From Streptomyces polyasparticus (GTDB lineage Bacteria > Actinomycetota > Actinomycetes > Streptomycetales > Streptomycetaceae): 64,000 bases of DNA. The stretch's first letter is position 1; every line of letters begins with the position of its first letter. The translations under genes were made by a program, and so were the position numbers. The notes below the pieces were generated by a model. That model saw only the letters and a list, made by a program, of their open reading frames with translations, did not search any database and had not been told where the DNA came from. Positions 35,532-44,825 of this stretch are shown here, one piece after another. The DNA lies in contig NZ_JACTVJ010000019.1 of assembly GCF_014493765.1 (NCBI RefSeq), positions 124,001-188,000 of the forward strand, given 5' to 3'.

Positions 35532-38045
35532 CTACAGCTGGCCGACATCCGTGACCCGGATGACCGCGAGGCCCTCCGCGTCGGACGCCGTGAGGTCGAC
35601 CTCGGCGCTGATACCCCAGTCATGGTCGCCGTTCGGATCGGCGAACGTCTGCCGGACGCGCCAGAGACCGTCCTGCGGACGCTCCTCGATCTGCAGCAGC
35701 TTCGGCCCGCGGGCGTCGGGACCGGTGCCGAGCTCGTCGTACTCGTCCCAGTACTTGTCCATCGCCTCGCCCCACGCTTCCGCGTCCCAGCCCGCGTCGG
35801 CGTCCAGCTCGCCCAGCTCGCGGACGTTGTCCAGGGCGGCGAGTTCGACGCGGCGGAACATGGCATTGCGGACGAGGACACGGAACGCCCGCGCGTTGGA
35901 GGTGACCGGCTTGACCTGGTCGGCCTTCTCCTGGGCCTCCTCCGCCGTCATCACCTCGGGGTTGGCCAGCTGCTCCCACTCGTCGAGCAGGCTGGAGTCC
36001 ACCTGGCGCACCATCTCGCCGAGCCAGGCGATCAGGTCCTCGAGGTCCTCGGACTTGAGGTCGTCCGGGATCGTGTGCTCAAGGGCCTTGTACGCACTGG
36101 CGAGATAGCGAAGGACGATGCCCTCGGTGCGCGCCAGCTCGTACCAGGCGGTGAACTCGGTGAAGGTCAGCGCCCGTTCGTACATGTCGCGGATGACGGA
36201 CTTGGGGGAGACCGGGTGGTCGGCCACCCAGGGGTGCGACTTCTTGTAGAGGTTGTACGCGTGCCACAGAAGTTCTTCGAGGGGCTTCGGGTACGAGATG
36301 TCCTGGAGCCGCTCCATGCGCTCCTCGTACTCGACGCCGTCCGCCTTCATCTGGCCGACGGCCTCGCCGCGCGCCTTGTTCGTCATGGCGGCCAGGATCT
36401 GGCGGGGGTCGTCGAGGGTGGACTCGACCACCGAGACCATGTCGAGCGCGTACGAGGGCGACTCCGGGTCGAGCAGGTCGAAGGCGGCCAGAGCGAAGGT
36501 CGACAGGGGCTGGTTGAGGGCGAAGTCCTGCTGGAGGTCGACGGTGAGGCGGATCGTGCGGCCCTCGGCGTCCGGTGTGTCCAGCTGTTCCACGACCCCG
36601 CCGTCGAGCAGCGAGCGGTAGATGGCGATGGCGCGGCGGATGTGCCGCAACTGGGCCTTGCGCGGCTCGTGGTTGTCCTCGAGCAGATGGCGCATCGCCT
36701 GGAAGGCGTCGCCGGGCCGGGCGATCACCGAGAGCAGCATGATGTTGGTGACCCGGAAGCGGGAGGTCAGCGGCTCCGGCTCGGAGGCGATCAGCTTCTC
36801 GAAGGTGGTGTCCGACCAGGCCACGAAGCCCTCGGGGGCCTTCTTGCGGACGACCTTGCGGCGCTTCTTCGGGTCGTCGCCCGCCTTGGAGAGCGCCTTC
36901 TCGTTCTCGATGACGTGCTCGGGCGCCTGCGCGACCACGAAGCCCGCCGTGTCGAAGCCCGCGCGCCCCGCACGTCCCGCGATCTGGTGGAACTCGCGCG
37001 CCCGCAGAGTCCGCACCCGGTTGCCGTCGTACTTCGTCAGCGCCGTGAACAGCACCGTACGAATGGGCACGTTGACACCGACGCCGAGCGTGTCCGTACC
37101 GCAGATGACCTTGAGCAGACCGGCCTGCGCGAGCTTCTCGACGAGCCGGCGGTACTTGGGCAGCATGCCGGCGTGGTGCACACCGATGCCGTGCCGTACG
37201 TAACGCGAGAGATTGCGGCCGAACTTGGTGGTGAAGCGGAAGTTGCCGATCAGCTCGGCGATCTGGTCCTTCTCCTCGCGCGTGCACATGTTGATGCTCA
37301 TCAGCGACTGCGCACGCTCGACGGCCTGCGCCTGCGTGAAGTGCACGATGTAGACCGGCGCCTGCTTGGTCTCCAGGAGCTCGGTCAGCGTCTCGGTGAT
37401 CGGCGTGAGCCGGTACTCGTACGACAGCGGCACCGGGCGTGTCGCCGAGCGCACCACCGAGGTGGGCCGGCCGGTGCGCCGGGTCAGGTCCTTCTCGAAC
37501 ATCGAGACATCGCCGAGCGTCGCCGACATCAGGATGAACTGCGCCTGCGGCAGCTCGAGGATCGGGATCTGCCAGGCCCAGCCGCGGTCCGCCTCGGCGT
37601 AGAAGTGGAACTCGTCCATGACGACCTGGCCGACGTCCGCGTCCTTGCCGTCGCGCAGCGCGATGGAGGCGAGCACCTCGGCGGTGCAGCAGATGACGGG
37701 TGCGTCGGCGTTGACGGACGCGTCGCCCGTCAGCATGCCGACGTTCTCGGTCCCGAAGATCTTGCACAGCTCGAAGAACTTCTCCGACACCAGCGCCTTG
37801 ATCGGAGCGGTGTAGAAGGTGACCTCGTCGCGGGCGAGCGCCGCGAAGTGCGCGGCCGCGGCGATCATGGACTTGCCGGAGCCGGTCGGGGTGGAAACGA
37901 TCACGTTCGCCCCGGACACGACCTCGATCAGCGCCTCCTCCTGGTGGGGATAGAGGGTGATGCCGCGTTCCGTCGCCCAGCCTTCGAAGGCTTCGTAGAG
38001 GGCATCGGGGTCGGCTTCCGGCGGCAGCTGATCGATAAGGGTCAC
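35532..38045 (-). CDS. Ski2-like DEAD/DEAH RNA helicase with DUF3516
   Basis: 837 residues. Helicase domain 1 has STPTGSGKSM (Walker A), DEFHFYAE (Walker B, DEFH variant) and SATLGD (motif III). Domain 2 has GIGVHHAGMLPKYR, GTDTLGVGVNVP and FHQIAGRAGRAGFDT (motifs V/VI). The C-terminal 400 residues form a helical DUF3516-type region. This fits actinobacterial Ski2/HelY-like helicases, expected to act on RNA. The start GTG 38045 follows a G-rich GGGGG site; the frame runs on to 38105 without support. Length is normal for the family. Confidence 0.93.
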   Translation of the reverse strand: MTLIDQLPPEADPDALYEAFEGWATERGITLYPHQEEALIEVVSGANVIVSTPTGSGKSMIAAAAHFAALARDEVTFYTAPIKALVSEKFFELCKIFGTENVGMLTGDASVNADAPVICCTAEVLASIALRDGKDADVGQVVMDEFHFYAEADRGWAWQIPILELPQAQFILMSATLGDVSMFEKDLTRRTGRPTSVVRSATRPVPLSYEYRLTPITETLTELLETKQAPVYIVHFTQAQAVERAQSLMSINMCTREEKDQIAELIGNFRFTTKFGRNLSRYVRHGIGVHHAGMLPKYRRLVEKLAQAGLLKVICGTDTLGVGVNVPIRTVLFTALTKYDGNRVRTLRAREFHQIAGRAGRAGFDTAGFVVAQAPEHVIENEKALSKAGDDPKKRRKVVRKKAPEGFVAWSDTTFEKLIASEPEPLTSRFRVTNIMLLSVIARPGDAFQAMRHLLEDNHEPRKAQLRHIRRAIAIYRSLLDGGVVEQLDTPDAEGRTIRLTVDLQQDFALNQPLSTFALAAFDLLDPESPSYALDMVSVVESTLDDPRQILAAMTNKARGEAVGQMKADGVEYEERMERLQDISYPKPLEELLWHAYNLYKKSHPWVADHPVSPKSVIRDMYERALTFTEFTAWYELARTEGIVLRYLASAYKALEHTIPDDLKSEDLEDLIAWLGEMVRQVDSSLLDEWEQLANPEVMTAEEAQEKADQVKPVTSNARAFRVLVRNAMFRRVELAALDNVRELGELDADAGWDAEAWGEAMDKYWDEYDELGTGPDARGPKLLQIEERPQDGLWRVRQTFADPNGDHDWGISAEVDLTASDAEGLAVIRVTDVGQL

Positions 38046-38211
38046 GCCCCCATCTTGCCTGCCCTGTCCCCCGTAAGGGGAATCGGCCGTCCGTACGAAG
38101 ATCACGAACGCTACGCTGTGCAGCCGACCGGGGGACGGCGCAGCGCAACCGCGTGGCCGCCCTGGGCGTCAACTGGGCATACGTACAACAGAAATGGGGC
38201 GGGTAGCGGCC

Positions 38212-39003
38212 ATGATGGGTCCGGCACACTCACTGTCCGGCGCGGCGGCGTGGCTGGGGGTGGGTGCGGCAGCGGCGGCCATGGACCACACGATGCCCTG
38301 GCCCGTCCTGCTCGTCGGTGCGCTGATCTGCGCGGGCGCGGCGCTCGCCCCCGACCTCGACCACAAGTCGGCGACCATCTCGCGCGCCTTCGGACCGCTC
38401 TCGCGTGCGCTGTGCGGCATCGTCGACAAGATCTCGTACGGGGTCTACAAGGCGACGAAGTCGACCAGGGACGCACGCCGCACCGGCGGCCACCGCACGC
38501 TCACCCACACATGGCTGTGGGCGGTCATGATCGGCATCGGGTTCTCGGCCCTCGCGGTGCTCGGCGGCCGGTGGGCGGTGCTCGGCATCCTCTTCGTCCA
38601 CCTGGTCCTCGCGGTCGAGGGCCTGCTGTGGCGTGCGGCGCGGATGTCCAGCGACGTGCTGGTCTGGCTGCTCGGTGCGACCAGCGCCTGGATCCTCGCC
38701 GGCGTCCTGGACAAGCCGGGCAACGGCGCGGACTGGCTGTTCACCGGTGAGGGTCAGGAGTACCTGTGGCTGGGCCTGCCGGTCCTCCTCGGCGCGGTCG
38801 TCCACACCATCGGCGACGCGCTCACGATCTCGGGCTGCCCGATGTTCTGGCCCCTGCCCATCGCCGGCAAGCGCTGGTACCCGGTGGGCCCACCGAAGCT
38901 GATGCGCTTCCGCGCGGGCAGCTGGGTGGAGCTGAAGCTGTTGATGCCTGCGTTCATGCTGCTCGGCGGGGTGGGCGGAGCGGCTGCGCTGGGTTACATC
39001 TGA
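38212..39003 (+). CDS. Membrane-bound metal-dependent hydrolase (YdjM/DUF457 family)
   Basis: 263-residue membrane protein with about five helices and the conserved polar residues of the family: HSLSGAAAW at the start, DLDHKSATIS (about 50), GGHRTLTHT (about 92) and HTIGDALTISG (about 200). The His/Asp set is thought to bind metal at the membrane face. The substrate is unknown. ATG 38212 (or the next codon) follows GGGGCGGG. It is divergent from the helicase gene and followed by a good terminator. Confidence 0.9.
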   Translation: MMGPAHSLSGAAAWLGVGAAAAAMDHTMPWPVLLVGALICAGAALAPDLDHKSATISRAFGPLSRALCGIVDKISYGVYKATKSTRDARRTGGHRTLTHTWLWAVMIGIGFSALAVLGGRWAVLGILFVHLVLAVEGLLWRAARMSSDVLVWLLGATSAWILAGVLDKPGNGADWLFTGEGQEYLWLGLPVLLGAVVHTIGDALTISGCPMFWPLPIAGKRWYPVGPPKLMRFRAGSWVELKLLMPAFMLLGGVGGAAALGYI

Positions 39004-39036
39004 GGCATCGGCTCGGGCGCCGTCGCATCAAGCAGC

Positions 39037-39071
39037 GGCCGAGGTGGACGGACAGCTCGCCCACCTCGGCC
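39037..39071. terminator. Terminator between convergent genes
   Basis: Perfect 11-bp stem GGCCGAGGTGG / CCACCTCGGCC with a 13-base loop, between the YdjM-type gene and the end of the ABC exporter operon. Confidence 0.75.
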
Positions 39072-39079
39072 CTCGGATC

Positions 39080-40861
39080 TCACCCGTGCCACGACCTCCA
39101 CAGCGCCGCATACGCCCCATCGGCGGCCACCAGCTCGTCATGGCTGCCGAGCTCGCTGATCCGCCCCCGCTCGACCACCGCGATCACATCCGCGTCATGC
39201 GCGGTGTGCAGCCGGTGGGCGATCGCCACGACCGTACGGCCGTCGAGTACCCGCGCGAGCGAGCGCTCCAGATGCCGCGCGGCCCGCGGGTCCAGCAGCG
39301 ACGTGGCCTCGTCGAGCACCAGGGTGTGCGGGTCCGCGAGCACCAGGCGGGCCAGCGCGATCTGCTGCGCCTGCGCCGGTGTGAGCGTGAACCCGCCCGA
39401 GCCGACCTCCGTGTCGAGCCCGTCGCAGAGCGCCCGGGCCCACCCGTCGGCGTCGACCGCACCGAGCGCCGCCCACAGCTCCGCGTCCTCGGCGCCCGAG
39501 CGCGCGAGCCGCAGGTTGTCGCGCAGCGAGCCGACGAACACGTGGTGCTCCTGGTTCACCAGGGCCACATGCTCGCGCACCCGCTCCGCCGGCATCTGCG
39601 ACAGCTCCGCATCGCCGAGCGTCACCTGCCCCGTGCGCGGAGCGTAGATCCCCGCGAGCAGCCGGCCGAGCGTGGACTTGCCCGCACCGGACGGACCGAC
39701 CAGGGCGAGCCGCGTGCCGGGACGCAGCCCGAGCGACACCTCGCGCAGCACGTCCACCCCGGGCCGGTACCCGAAGTGCACATCCGCCGCCTCGACATGG
39801 CGCCCCTCGGGCCGTACGGAATCGTCACCCGCACCGGGCTCGATCTCCCGCACGCCCACGAGCCGGGCCAGCGAGACCTGGGCGACCTGCAACTCGTCGT
39901 ACCAGCGCAGGATCAGGTTCACCGGGTCGACCATCATCTGCGCGATCAGCGCGCCGGTCGTCATCTGCCCGACTCCGATCCAGCCCTGCAGGACGAAGAC
40001 GCCGCCGATCATCAGGGTCGAGGCGAGCACCGTCATATGCGTGAGGTTGATGACGGGGAAGAGCACCGAGCGCAGGAACAGCGTGTACCGCTCCCACTGG
40101 GTCCACTCGCGCACGCGCCGGTCGGAGAGCGCGATCCGCTCCTCGCCCAGGCGGTGCGCCTCGACGGTACGGCCCGCGTCCACGGTCTCAGCGAGCACCG
40201 CAGCCACCGCCGCATAGCCCGCGGACTCCGAACGGTACGCGGAGGGCGCCCGCTTGAAGTACCAGCGGCAGCCCACCACGAGCAACGGCACGGCGAGCAG
40301 CACGGCCGGGGCCAGCGGCGGCGCCGTGACCACGAGACCGCCGAGAAGGAGCACGACCCAGACCACGCCGATGGTGAGCTGCGGCACGGCCTCGCGCATC
40401 GCGTTCGCCAGGCGGTCGATGTCGGTGGTGATACGCGACAACAGATCGCCCGTACCCGCCCGTTCGAGCACACCGGGCGGCAGGCCGACGGAGCGTACGA
40501 GGAAGTCCTCGCGCAGATCGGCCAGCATCCGCTCGCCGAGCATCGCCCCGCGCAGCCGTACCAGACGCACGAAGAACGCCTGGGCCACCAGCGCCGCCAC
40601 GAACAGGGCGACGGTGCGCTCCAGATGGAGGTCGGCGGCGGTGTCCGCGGCGCGGTCGACCAGCGAGCCGAGCAGCGCGGGCCCGACCATGGAGGCGACC
40701 ACGGCCGCGGTGTTCACGGCGATCAGGACCGCGAAGGCCTTGCGGTGCCGGCCGAACAGCTCGCGGACATAGCCGCGCACCGTGGCGGCCGATCCCACCG
40801 GCAGCGTGTTCGCGCTGCGCGGGGCCGCCGGATCGTAGGCCGGTGGCGCTAGCCCGATCAT
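39080..40861 (-). CDS. ABC exporter half-transporter, ATP-hydrolysing subunit
   Basis: 593 residues: an N-terminal six-helix exporter domain (about 30-320) and a C-terminal nucleotide-binding domain. Walker A is canonical (GPSGAGKST), as are Walker B (LVLDEATSLLD) and the H-loop (IAHRLHTAHD). The signature LSGGQ is replaced by LTPAQ in FTLTPAQAQQIALARL. It starts at ATG 40861 in an ATGA overlap with the upstream half-transporter, so the two form an obligate heterodimer. It should use the intact signature of its partner to make the one working ATP site. The substrate is unknown (drug, lipid or peptide). Confidence 0.93.
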   Translation of the reverse strand: MIGLAPPAYDPAAPRSANTLPVGSAATVRGYVRELFGRHRKAFAVLIAVNTAAVVASMVGPALLGSLVDRAADTAADLHLERTVALFVAALVAQAFFVRLVRLRGAMLGERMLADLREDFLVRSVGLPPGVLERAGTGDLLSRITTDIDRLANAMREAVPQLTIGVVWVVLLLGGLVVTAPPLAPAVLLAVPLLVVGCRWYFKRAPSAYRSESAGYAAVAAVLAETVDAGRTVEAHRLGEERIALSDRRVREWTQWERYTLFLRSVLFPVINLTHMTVLASTLMIGGVFVLQGWIGVGQMTTGALIAQMMVDPVNLILRWYDELQVAQVSLARLVGVREIEPGAGDDSVRPEGRHVEAADVHFGYRPGVDVLREVSLGLRPGTRLALVGPSGAGKSTLGRLLAGIYAPRTGQVTLGDAELSQMPAERVREHVALVNQEHHVFVGSLRDNLRLARSGAEDAELWAALGAVDADGWARALCDGLDTEVGSGGFTLTPAQAQQIALARLVLADPHTLVLDEATSLLDPRAARHLERSLARVLDGRTVVAIAHRLHTAHDADVIAVVERGRISELGSHDELVAADGAYAALWRSWHG

Positions 40862-42645
40862 GCCGACTCCTCCGTTTCTTCGTACGTCTGCTGGATGTAG
40901 GCCTCTTGCTCGGCCTCGGTCTCGCGCGTGACGATCGCGCGGTAGCGCGGCTCGCTGTGGACCAGCTCGCGGTGGAGGCCGACCGCCGCGACCTCGCCCT
41001 CGTGCACCAGGACGACCCGCTCGGCGCGGTCGAGCAGCAGCGGCGACGAGGTGAGGACCACCGTCGTACGTCCCTGGCGCAGCTTGCGCAGGCCTTCGGA
41101 GATCCGTGCCTCGGTGTGCGAGTCGACCGCGGAGGTCGGCTCGTCGAGTACGAGGACCTCGGGATCGGTCACCAACGAACGCGCCAGGGCGAGCCGTTGC
41201 CGCTGCCCGCCGGACAGCGAACGGCCGCGTTCGGTGATCGGCGCCTGCATCGGGTCGTCGTCGATGGCGGCCTGCGTGAGCGCGTCGAGCACATCCGCGC
41301 ACTCGGCCGCCGCCAGCGCCTCCTCGGCGCCGACCTGCCCGGACGCCGGTACGTCGAGCAGCTCGCTCAGCGTGCCCGAGAGCAGCACCGGGTCCTTGTC
41401 CTGGACGAGGACAGCCGCACGCGCGGCGGCCAGCGGCAGCTCGTCGAGCGGGATCCCGCCGAGCCGCACGGAGGCGACCGGTTCGTCGAGTGCGGGGTGG
41501 CCGCCGAGCCGTTCGGCCAGGCGCCCGGCCTCGTCCGGGTCTCCACACACCACCGCGGTGAGGCGGCCCGCCGGTGCGAGCAGCCCGGTGACCGGGTCGT
41601 ACAGGTCGCCCTCGGCCTTGGCGTCGTCGAGCTCCCCGCTGCCGTCCGTCGCGCGTTCGATGGACAGCACCCGTGCCGCACGGCGGGCGGAGGGGCGCGA
41701 GAAGGAGTACGCCATGGCGATCTCCTCGAAGTGCCTGAGCGGGTACGTCATCAGCATCACGGCGCTGTAGACCGTGACGAGTTCACCGATCTGGATCCGG
41801 CCGTCGCGCACGAGCCCGATGCCGTACCAGACCACCGCGACGAGCAGCAGTCCGGGCAGCAGCACCTGGACGGCACTGATCACGGACCACATGCGCGCAC
41901 TGCGCACAGCGGCCTTGCGCACCTCCTGCGAGGCCTCGCGATAGCGCGTGAGGAACAGCTCCTCACCGCCGATCCCGCGCAGCACCCGCAGGCCCGCGAC
42001 GGTGTCGGCGGCCAGCTCGGTGGCCCGGCCCGCCTTCTCGCGCTGCACGTCGGCGAGTTGGGTGGCCTTCGGCAGCAGCGGCAGCACGCCGAGCGCGAGC
42101 ACCGGCACACCGATCGCGACGACCACGGCGAGCGCCGGCTGGTAGAGCGCGAGGGCGACGCAGGTCAGGACGACGGTCATGGCGGCGGCCAGGAAGCGCG
42201 AGAGCGCCTCCACGAACCAGCCGATCTTCTCGACGTCACCGGTGGACACGGCGACCACTTCGCCGGCGGCCACCCGCCTGGTCAGCGCGGAGCCGAGCTG
42301 GGCGGTCTTACGGGCGAGCAGCTGCTGGACGCGGGCCGCGGCGGTGATCCAGTTGGTGACGGCGGTGCGGTGCAGCATCGTGTCGCCGAGTGCGATGGCC
42401 ACGCCCGACAGGACGAGCAACACACCGGAGAGGGCGAGCCGGCCGCCGGAGCGGTCGACGACCGCCTGTACGGCCGAGCCCACCGCGAACGGCAGGGCCA
42501 TGACCGAGGCGAAGTGCAGCAGGCCCCAGGCGAAGGACCGGGCCTGGCCGCTGATCTGGTTCCGCCCCAGCCACAGCAGGAATCGGGGACCTGAGCGTGC
42601 GTCGGGCACACCCGGGTCGGCATACGGAAGGTCACTGATCTGCAT
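40858..42645 (-). CDS. ABC exporter half-transporter with degenerate Walker A
   Basis: 595 residues, exporter transmembrane domain (about 35-320) plus NBD. The signature LSGGQRQRLALARS and Walker B VLVLDEPTSAVD are intact. The Walker A position reads VVCGDPDEAGRLAERL, with no GKST, and the H-loop position reads LTSSPLL instead of AHR. Its own nucleotide pocket should therefore not hydrolyse ATP. The partner at 39080 supplies the complementary motifs. The start is ATG 42645, and the upstream 217 bp hold no gene. The order (degenerate subunit first, then active subunit) matches known heterodimeric exporters. Confidence 0.93.
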   Translation of the reverse strand: MQISDLPYADPGVPDARSGPRFLLWLGRNQISGQARSFAWGLLHFASVMALPFAVGSAVQAVVDRSGGRLALSGVLLVLSGVAIALGDTMLHRTAVTNWITAAARVQQLLARKTAQLGSALTRRVAAGEVVAVSTGDVEKIGWFVEALSRFLAAAMTVVLTCVALALYQPALAVVVAIGVPVLALGVLPLLPKATQLADVQREKAGRATELAADTVAGLRVLRGIGGEELFLTRYREASQEVRKAAVRSARMWSVISAVQVLLPGLLLVAVVWYGIGLVRDGRIQIGELVTVYSAVMLMTYPLRHFEEIAMAYSFSRPSARRAARVLSIERATDGSGELDDAKAEGDLYDPVTGLLAPAGRLTAVVCGDPDEAGRLAERLGGHPALDEPVASVRLGGIPLDELPLAAARAAVLVQDKDPVLLSGTLSELLDVPASGQVGAEEALAAAECADVLDALTQAAIDDDPMQAPITERGRSLSGGQRQRLALARSLVTDPEVLVLDEPTSAVDSHTEARISEGLRKLRQGRTTVVLTSSPLLLDRAERVVLVHEGEVAAVGLHRELVHSEPRYRAIVTRETEAEQEAYIQQTYEETEESA

Positions 42646-42862
42646 GATGTCCAGAGCTCGGCAGGCGGTTGCGGGCAGGCGGCCGTGCTGGGCCGCGGTG
42701 GAAAAGGGAACGTGCAAGGTTCCCTGCCGGACGGTGGCGGGGGCAAACGGTTTTCCTGCCCGGAGTGCGCTTTTCGGACGTGCCGTCCGGGACGTACGGA
42801 GGTGCCGTCCGCGAGCGCGCGGAAGGGACGGCACGTGAGTCCGCCACGCGGCGCGTGCGAGC

Positions 42863-43621
42863 ATGGAACGCATGCGCTTCACCGGCACCCGGCGCTCTCC
42901 CGGCACCCTGCGGTCCTCGCTCCTCGCCGTGGCCCTGGCCACGGCCCTGACCTCCTGCGGCACCGACGGCGGTACGCAGGGAAGTCCCGGCGAGCCGGGG
43001 ACCGATTCCCGCCCCAGCGCCTCGCCGACCACCGACCTCGCGCACCTTCCCGGCATCGGTGAACGCCTGCGGGACCGCATCCCGTCCGACTCACGGCAGG
43101 TGATCGCCGTCTACGGCCGGGGCGAGAACTCCGCGCGGTCCACGGTCGCCCTGTTCACCAAGCACGGCACCACCTGGGACCGCGAGCGCAGCTGGCCCGC
43201 GCACAACGGCAAGAAGGGCTGGACCACCGACCACCGCGAGGGAGACAAGCGCAGCCCCGTCGGCGTCTTCACCCTCAGCGACGCGGGCGGTGTCCTCGCC
43301 GACCCCGGCACGAAGCTCAGGTACACGCGTTCCGCGGCGGCCTTCACCGCACCTCGCTCCTGGCCGAAGACCCACTGGCACGACTTCGACCTGGTCATCG
43401 CGATCGACTACAACCGCGTCAAGGGCACCTCGCCGGGCGATCCGACCCGCCCTCAGGGCCGCGCCAAGGGCGGCTCGATCTGGCTGCACCTGGACCACGG
43501 CAGCGGCACGTCCGGCTGCGTGAGCCTGCCGGAGCAAGCCATGACGTATCTGCTGACCACCCTGGACCCGGCGCAGAAGCCCGTGATCGTCATGGGTGAC
43601 GAGGACCGCCTCAAGGCCTGA
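42863..43621 (+). CDS. L,D-transpeptidase-family lipoprotein
   Basis: 252 residues. A lipoprotein signal has LTSC lipobox with C32, followed by a Gly/Ser/Pro-rich tether to about 60. The YkuD-like catalytic region ends in HLDHGSGTSGCVSLP, the HxxxxGSxGC-type active-site motif with nucleophilic Cys near 220, preceded by KRSPVGVFTLSDAGG. L,D-transpeptidases make 3-3 peptidoglycan cross-links. The spacing here is that of the divergent actinobacterial YkuD-like group, so the exact reaction is uncertain. ATG 42863 is used; ATG 42872 with GGAA upstream is as likely. Confidence 0.85.
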   Translation: MERMRFTGTRRSPGTLRSSLLAVALATALTSCGTDGGTQGSPGEPGTDSRPSASPTTDLAHLPGIGERLRDRIPSDSRQVIAVYGRGENSARSTVALFTKHGTTWDRERSWPAHNGKKGWTTDHREGDKRSPVGVFTLSDAGGVLADPGTKLRYTRSAAAFTAPRSWPKTHWHDFDLVIAIDYNRVKGTSPGDPTRPQGRAKGGSIWLHLDHGSGTSGCVSLPEQAMTYLLTTLDPAQKPVIVMGDEDRLKA

Positions 43622-43702
43622 TCCCCGAAAGCCCGATCCGTCCAACTCCCGCCGTACGGAAATCCATTGGCGCCCGGGGGAGTCCGCGCCAGGATGTCCG
43701 GG

Positions 43703-43783
43703 GACTCGCATGCCCCATGTAGCGTCGGGGACTCGCAGGCCCCTCGTACCATCGGCGACTCGCATGCCCCTCGTACCGTCGAG
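43703..43783 (+). repeat. 27-bp triple tandem repeat before the aldo/keto reductase
   Basis: Three units of exactly 27 bp start at 43703, 43730 and 43757. The common part is GACTCGCATGCCCC, followed by a variable GTA(C/G)C(G/A)TCG half. The third copy ends 12 bp before the start codon at 43795 and runs into the ribosome binding site. Because 27 is a multiple of three, a 9-residue repeat is also open on the minus strand, but it looks non-coding. Confidence 0.85.
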
Positions 43784-43794
43784 AGAGGACGTCC

Positions 43795-44775
43795 ATGACC
43801 CCGCACGGCAACAGGCTCGGCTCCACCCAAGTGCACGTCGGCGAGCTGGGGTTCGGCGGCGGACCGCTCGGCGGCCTGTTCGCACCGCTCGACGACGAGA
43901 CGGCCCAGGGTGCGCTCGACGCGGCCTGGGACGCGGGGATCCGCTACTACGACACCTCGCCGCACTACGGCATCGGCCACTCCGAACGCCGCATCGGGAA
44001 TCTGCTCGCGGACAAGCCGCGCAACGAGTACACCCTCTCGACCAAGGTCGGCCGGCTGCTCGTGCCGCAGGACGACGAGGGGCGCCTCGACGGAGCCTTC
44101 CACGTACCGGCGACCCACCGCCGCGTCTGGGACTTCTCCCGCGACGGGATCCTCAGGAGCGTCGAGGACTCCCTGAAGCGGCTGCGTACCGACCGTATCG
44201 ACGTCCTCTTCCTGCACGATGCCGAGCAGCACTTCGAGGACGCGCTCCGCAACGGCTACCCCGCGCTGGCCGAACTGCGCGCGCAGGGCGTCGTCGGCGC
44301 GATCGGCGCCGGCATGTACGACCCCGCTCTGCTCGCGCGCCTGGTCACCGAGGCCGATCCCGATGTGGTGATGCTGTCGGGCCGCTTCACGCTGCTCGAC
44401 CACAGCGCGCTCGACTCGCTCTTCCCGGCGTGCGCCGCCCGCGGGGTCTGCGTGCTCGCCGCGTCCGTCTTCAACTCCGGTCTGCTCGCGACCGAACAGC
44501 CCGTGGAGGGCGCGACGTTCGACTACGCACCGGCCTCCGCCGAGCTCCTGGGGCGAGCCCGGCGGATCGCGCAGGTGTGCCGCGCGCACGGGGTGACCCT
44601 TCCGCAGGCCGCCCTCGCGTTCGCGCGCCGCCACCCCGTCGTCGCGAGCGTGGTGGTCGGGATGCGGGCCGCGGAGGAAGTCGCCGCCAACATCGCCGCG
44701 TTCGGCGCCGACGTGCCCGACGCGCTGTGGCCGGCCCTGCACACCGAGGGCCTGATCGACGCCCGCGCACTTTAG
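43795..44775 (+). CDS. Aldo/keto reductase (L-fucose/D-threo-aldose dehydrogenase-like)
   Basis: 326-residue TIM-barrel oxidoreductase. The catalytic tetrad region is visible as DTSPHYGIGHSE (Tyr in the YG pair) and STKVGRLLVP (Lys). It also has RTDRIDVLFLHDAEQ, and VLAASVFNSGLLA near the NAD(P) site. This order is characteristic of the L-fucose/D-threo-aldose 1-dehydrogenase subgroup, which oxidises free sugars to lactones. ATG 43795 has AGAGAGGAC upstream. The triple 27-bp repeat occupies its promoter region. A terminator at 44781 follows. The neighbouring GH109-like gene also suggests sugar metabolism. Confidence 0.9.
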   Translation: MTPHGNRLGSTQVHVGELGFGGGPLGGLFAPLDDETAQGALDAAWDAGIRYYDTSPHYGIGHSERRIGNLLADKPRNEYTLSTKVGRLLVPQDDEGRLDGAFHVPATHRRVWDFSRDGILRSVEDSLKRLRTDRIDVLFLHDAEQHFEDALRNGYPALAELRAQGVVGAIGAGMYDPALLARLVTEADPDVVMLSGRFTLLDHSALDSLFPACAARGVCVLAASVFNSGLLATEQPVEGATFDYAPASAELLGRARRIAQVCRAHGVTLPQAALAFARRHPVVASVVVGMRAAEEVAANIAAFGADVPDALWPALHTEGLIDARAL

Positions 44776-44780
44776 GCGCG

Positions 44781-44813
44781 CCGGTGCCGCCCGCGTCAAC
44801 GGGACGGCACCGG
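44781..44813. terminator. Terminator between convergent genes
   Basis: 9-bp stem CCGGTGCCG / CGGCACCGG with further inner CCCG / CGGG pairing, between the aldo/keto reductase stop and the end of the GH109-like gene. Confidence 0.7.
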
Positions 44814-44825
44814 GGATGAGTTCGC

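Noticed and set aside
35166-38750. 1194-codon open frame on the + strand
   Set aside because: Antisense shadow of the thioesterase and helicase genes, without any domain resemblance.
43611-43885. Minus-strand frame with a 9-residue repeat over the 27-bp array
   Set aside because: It results from a repeat length divisible by three; no start signal and it overlaps two real genes.
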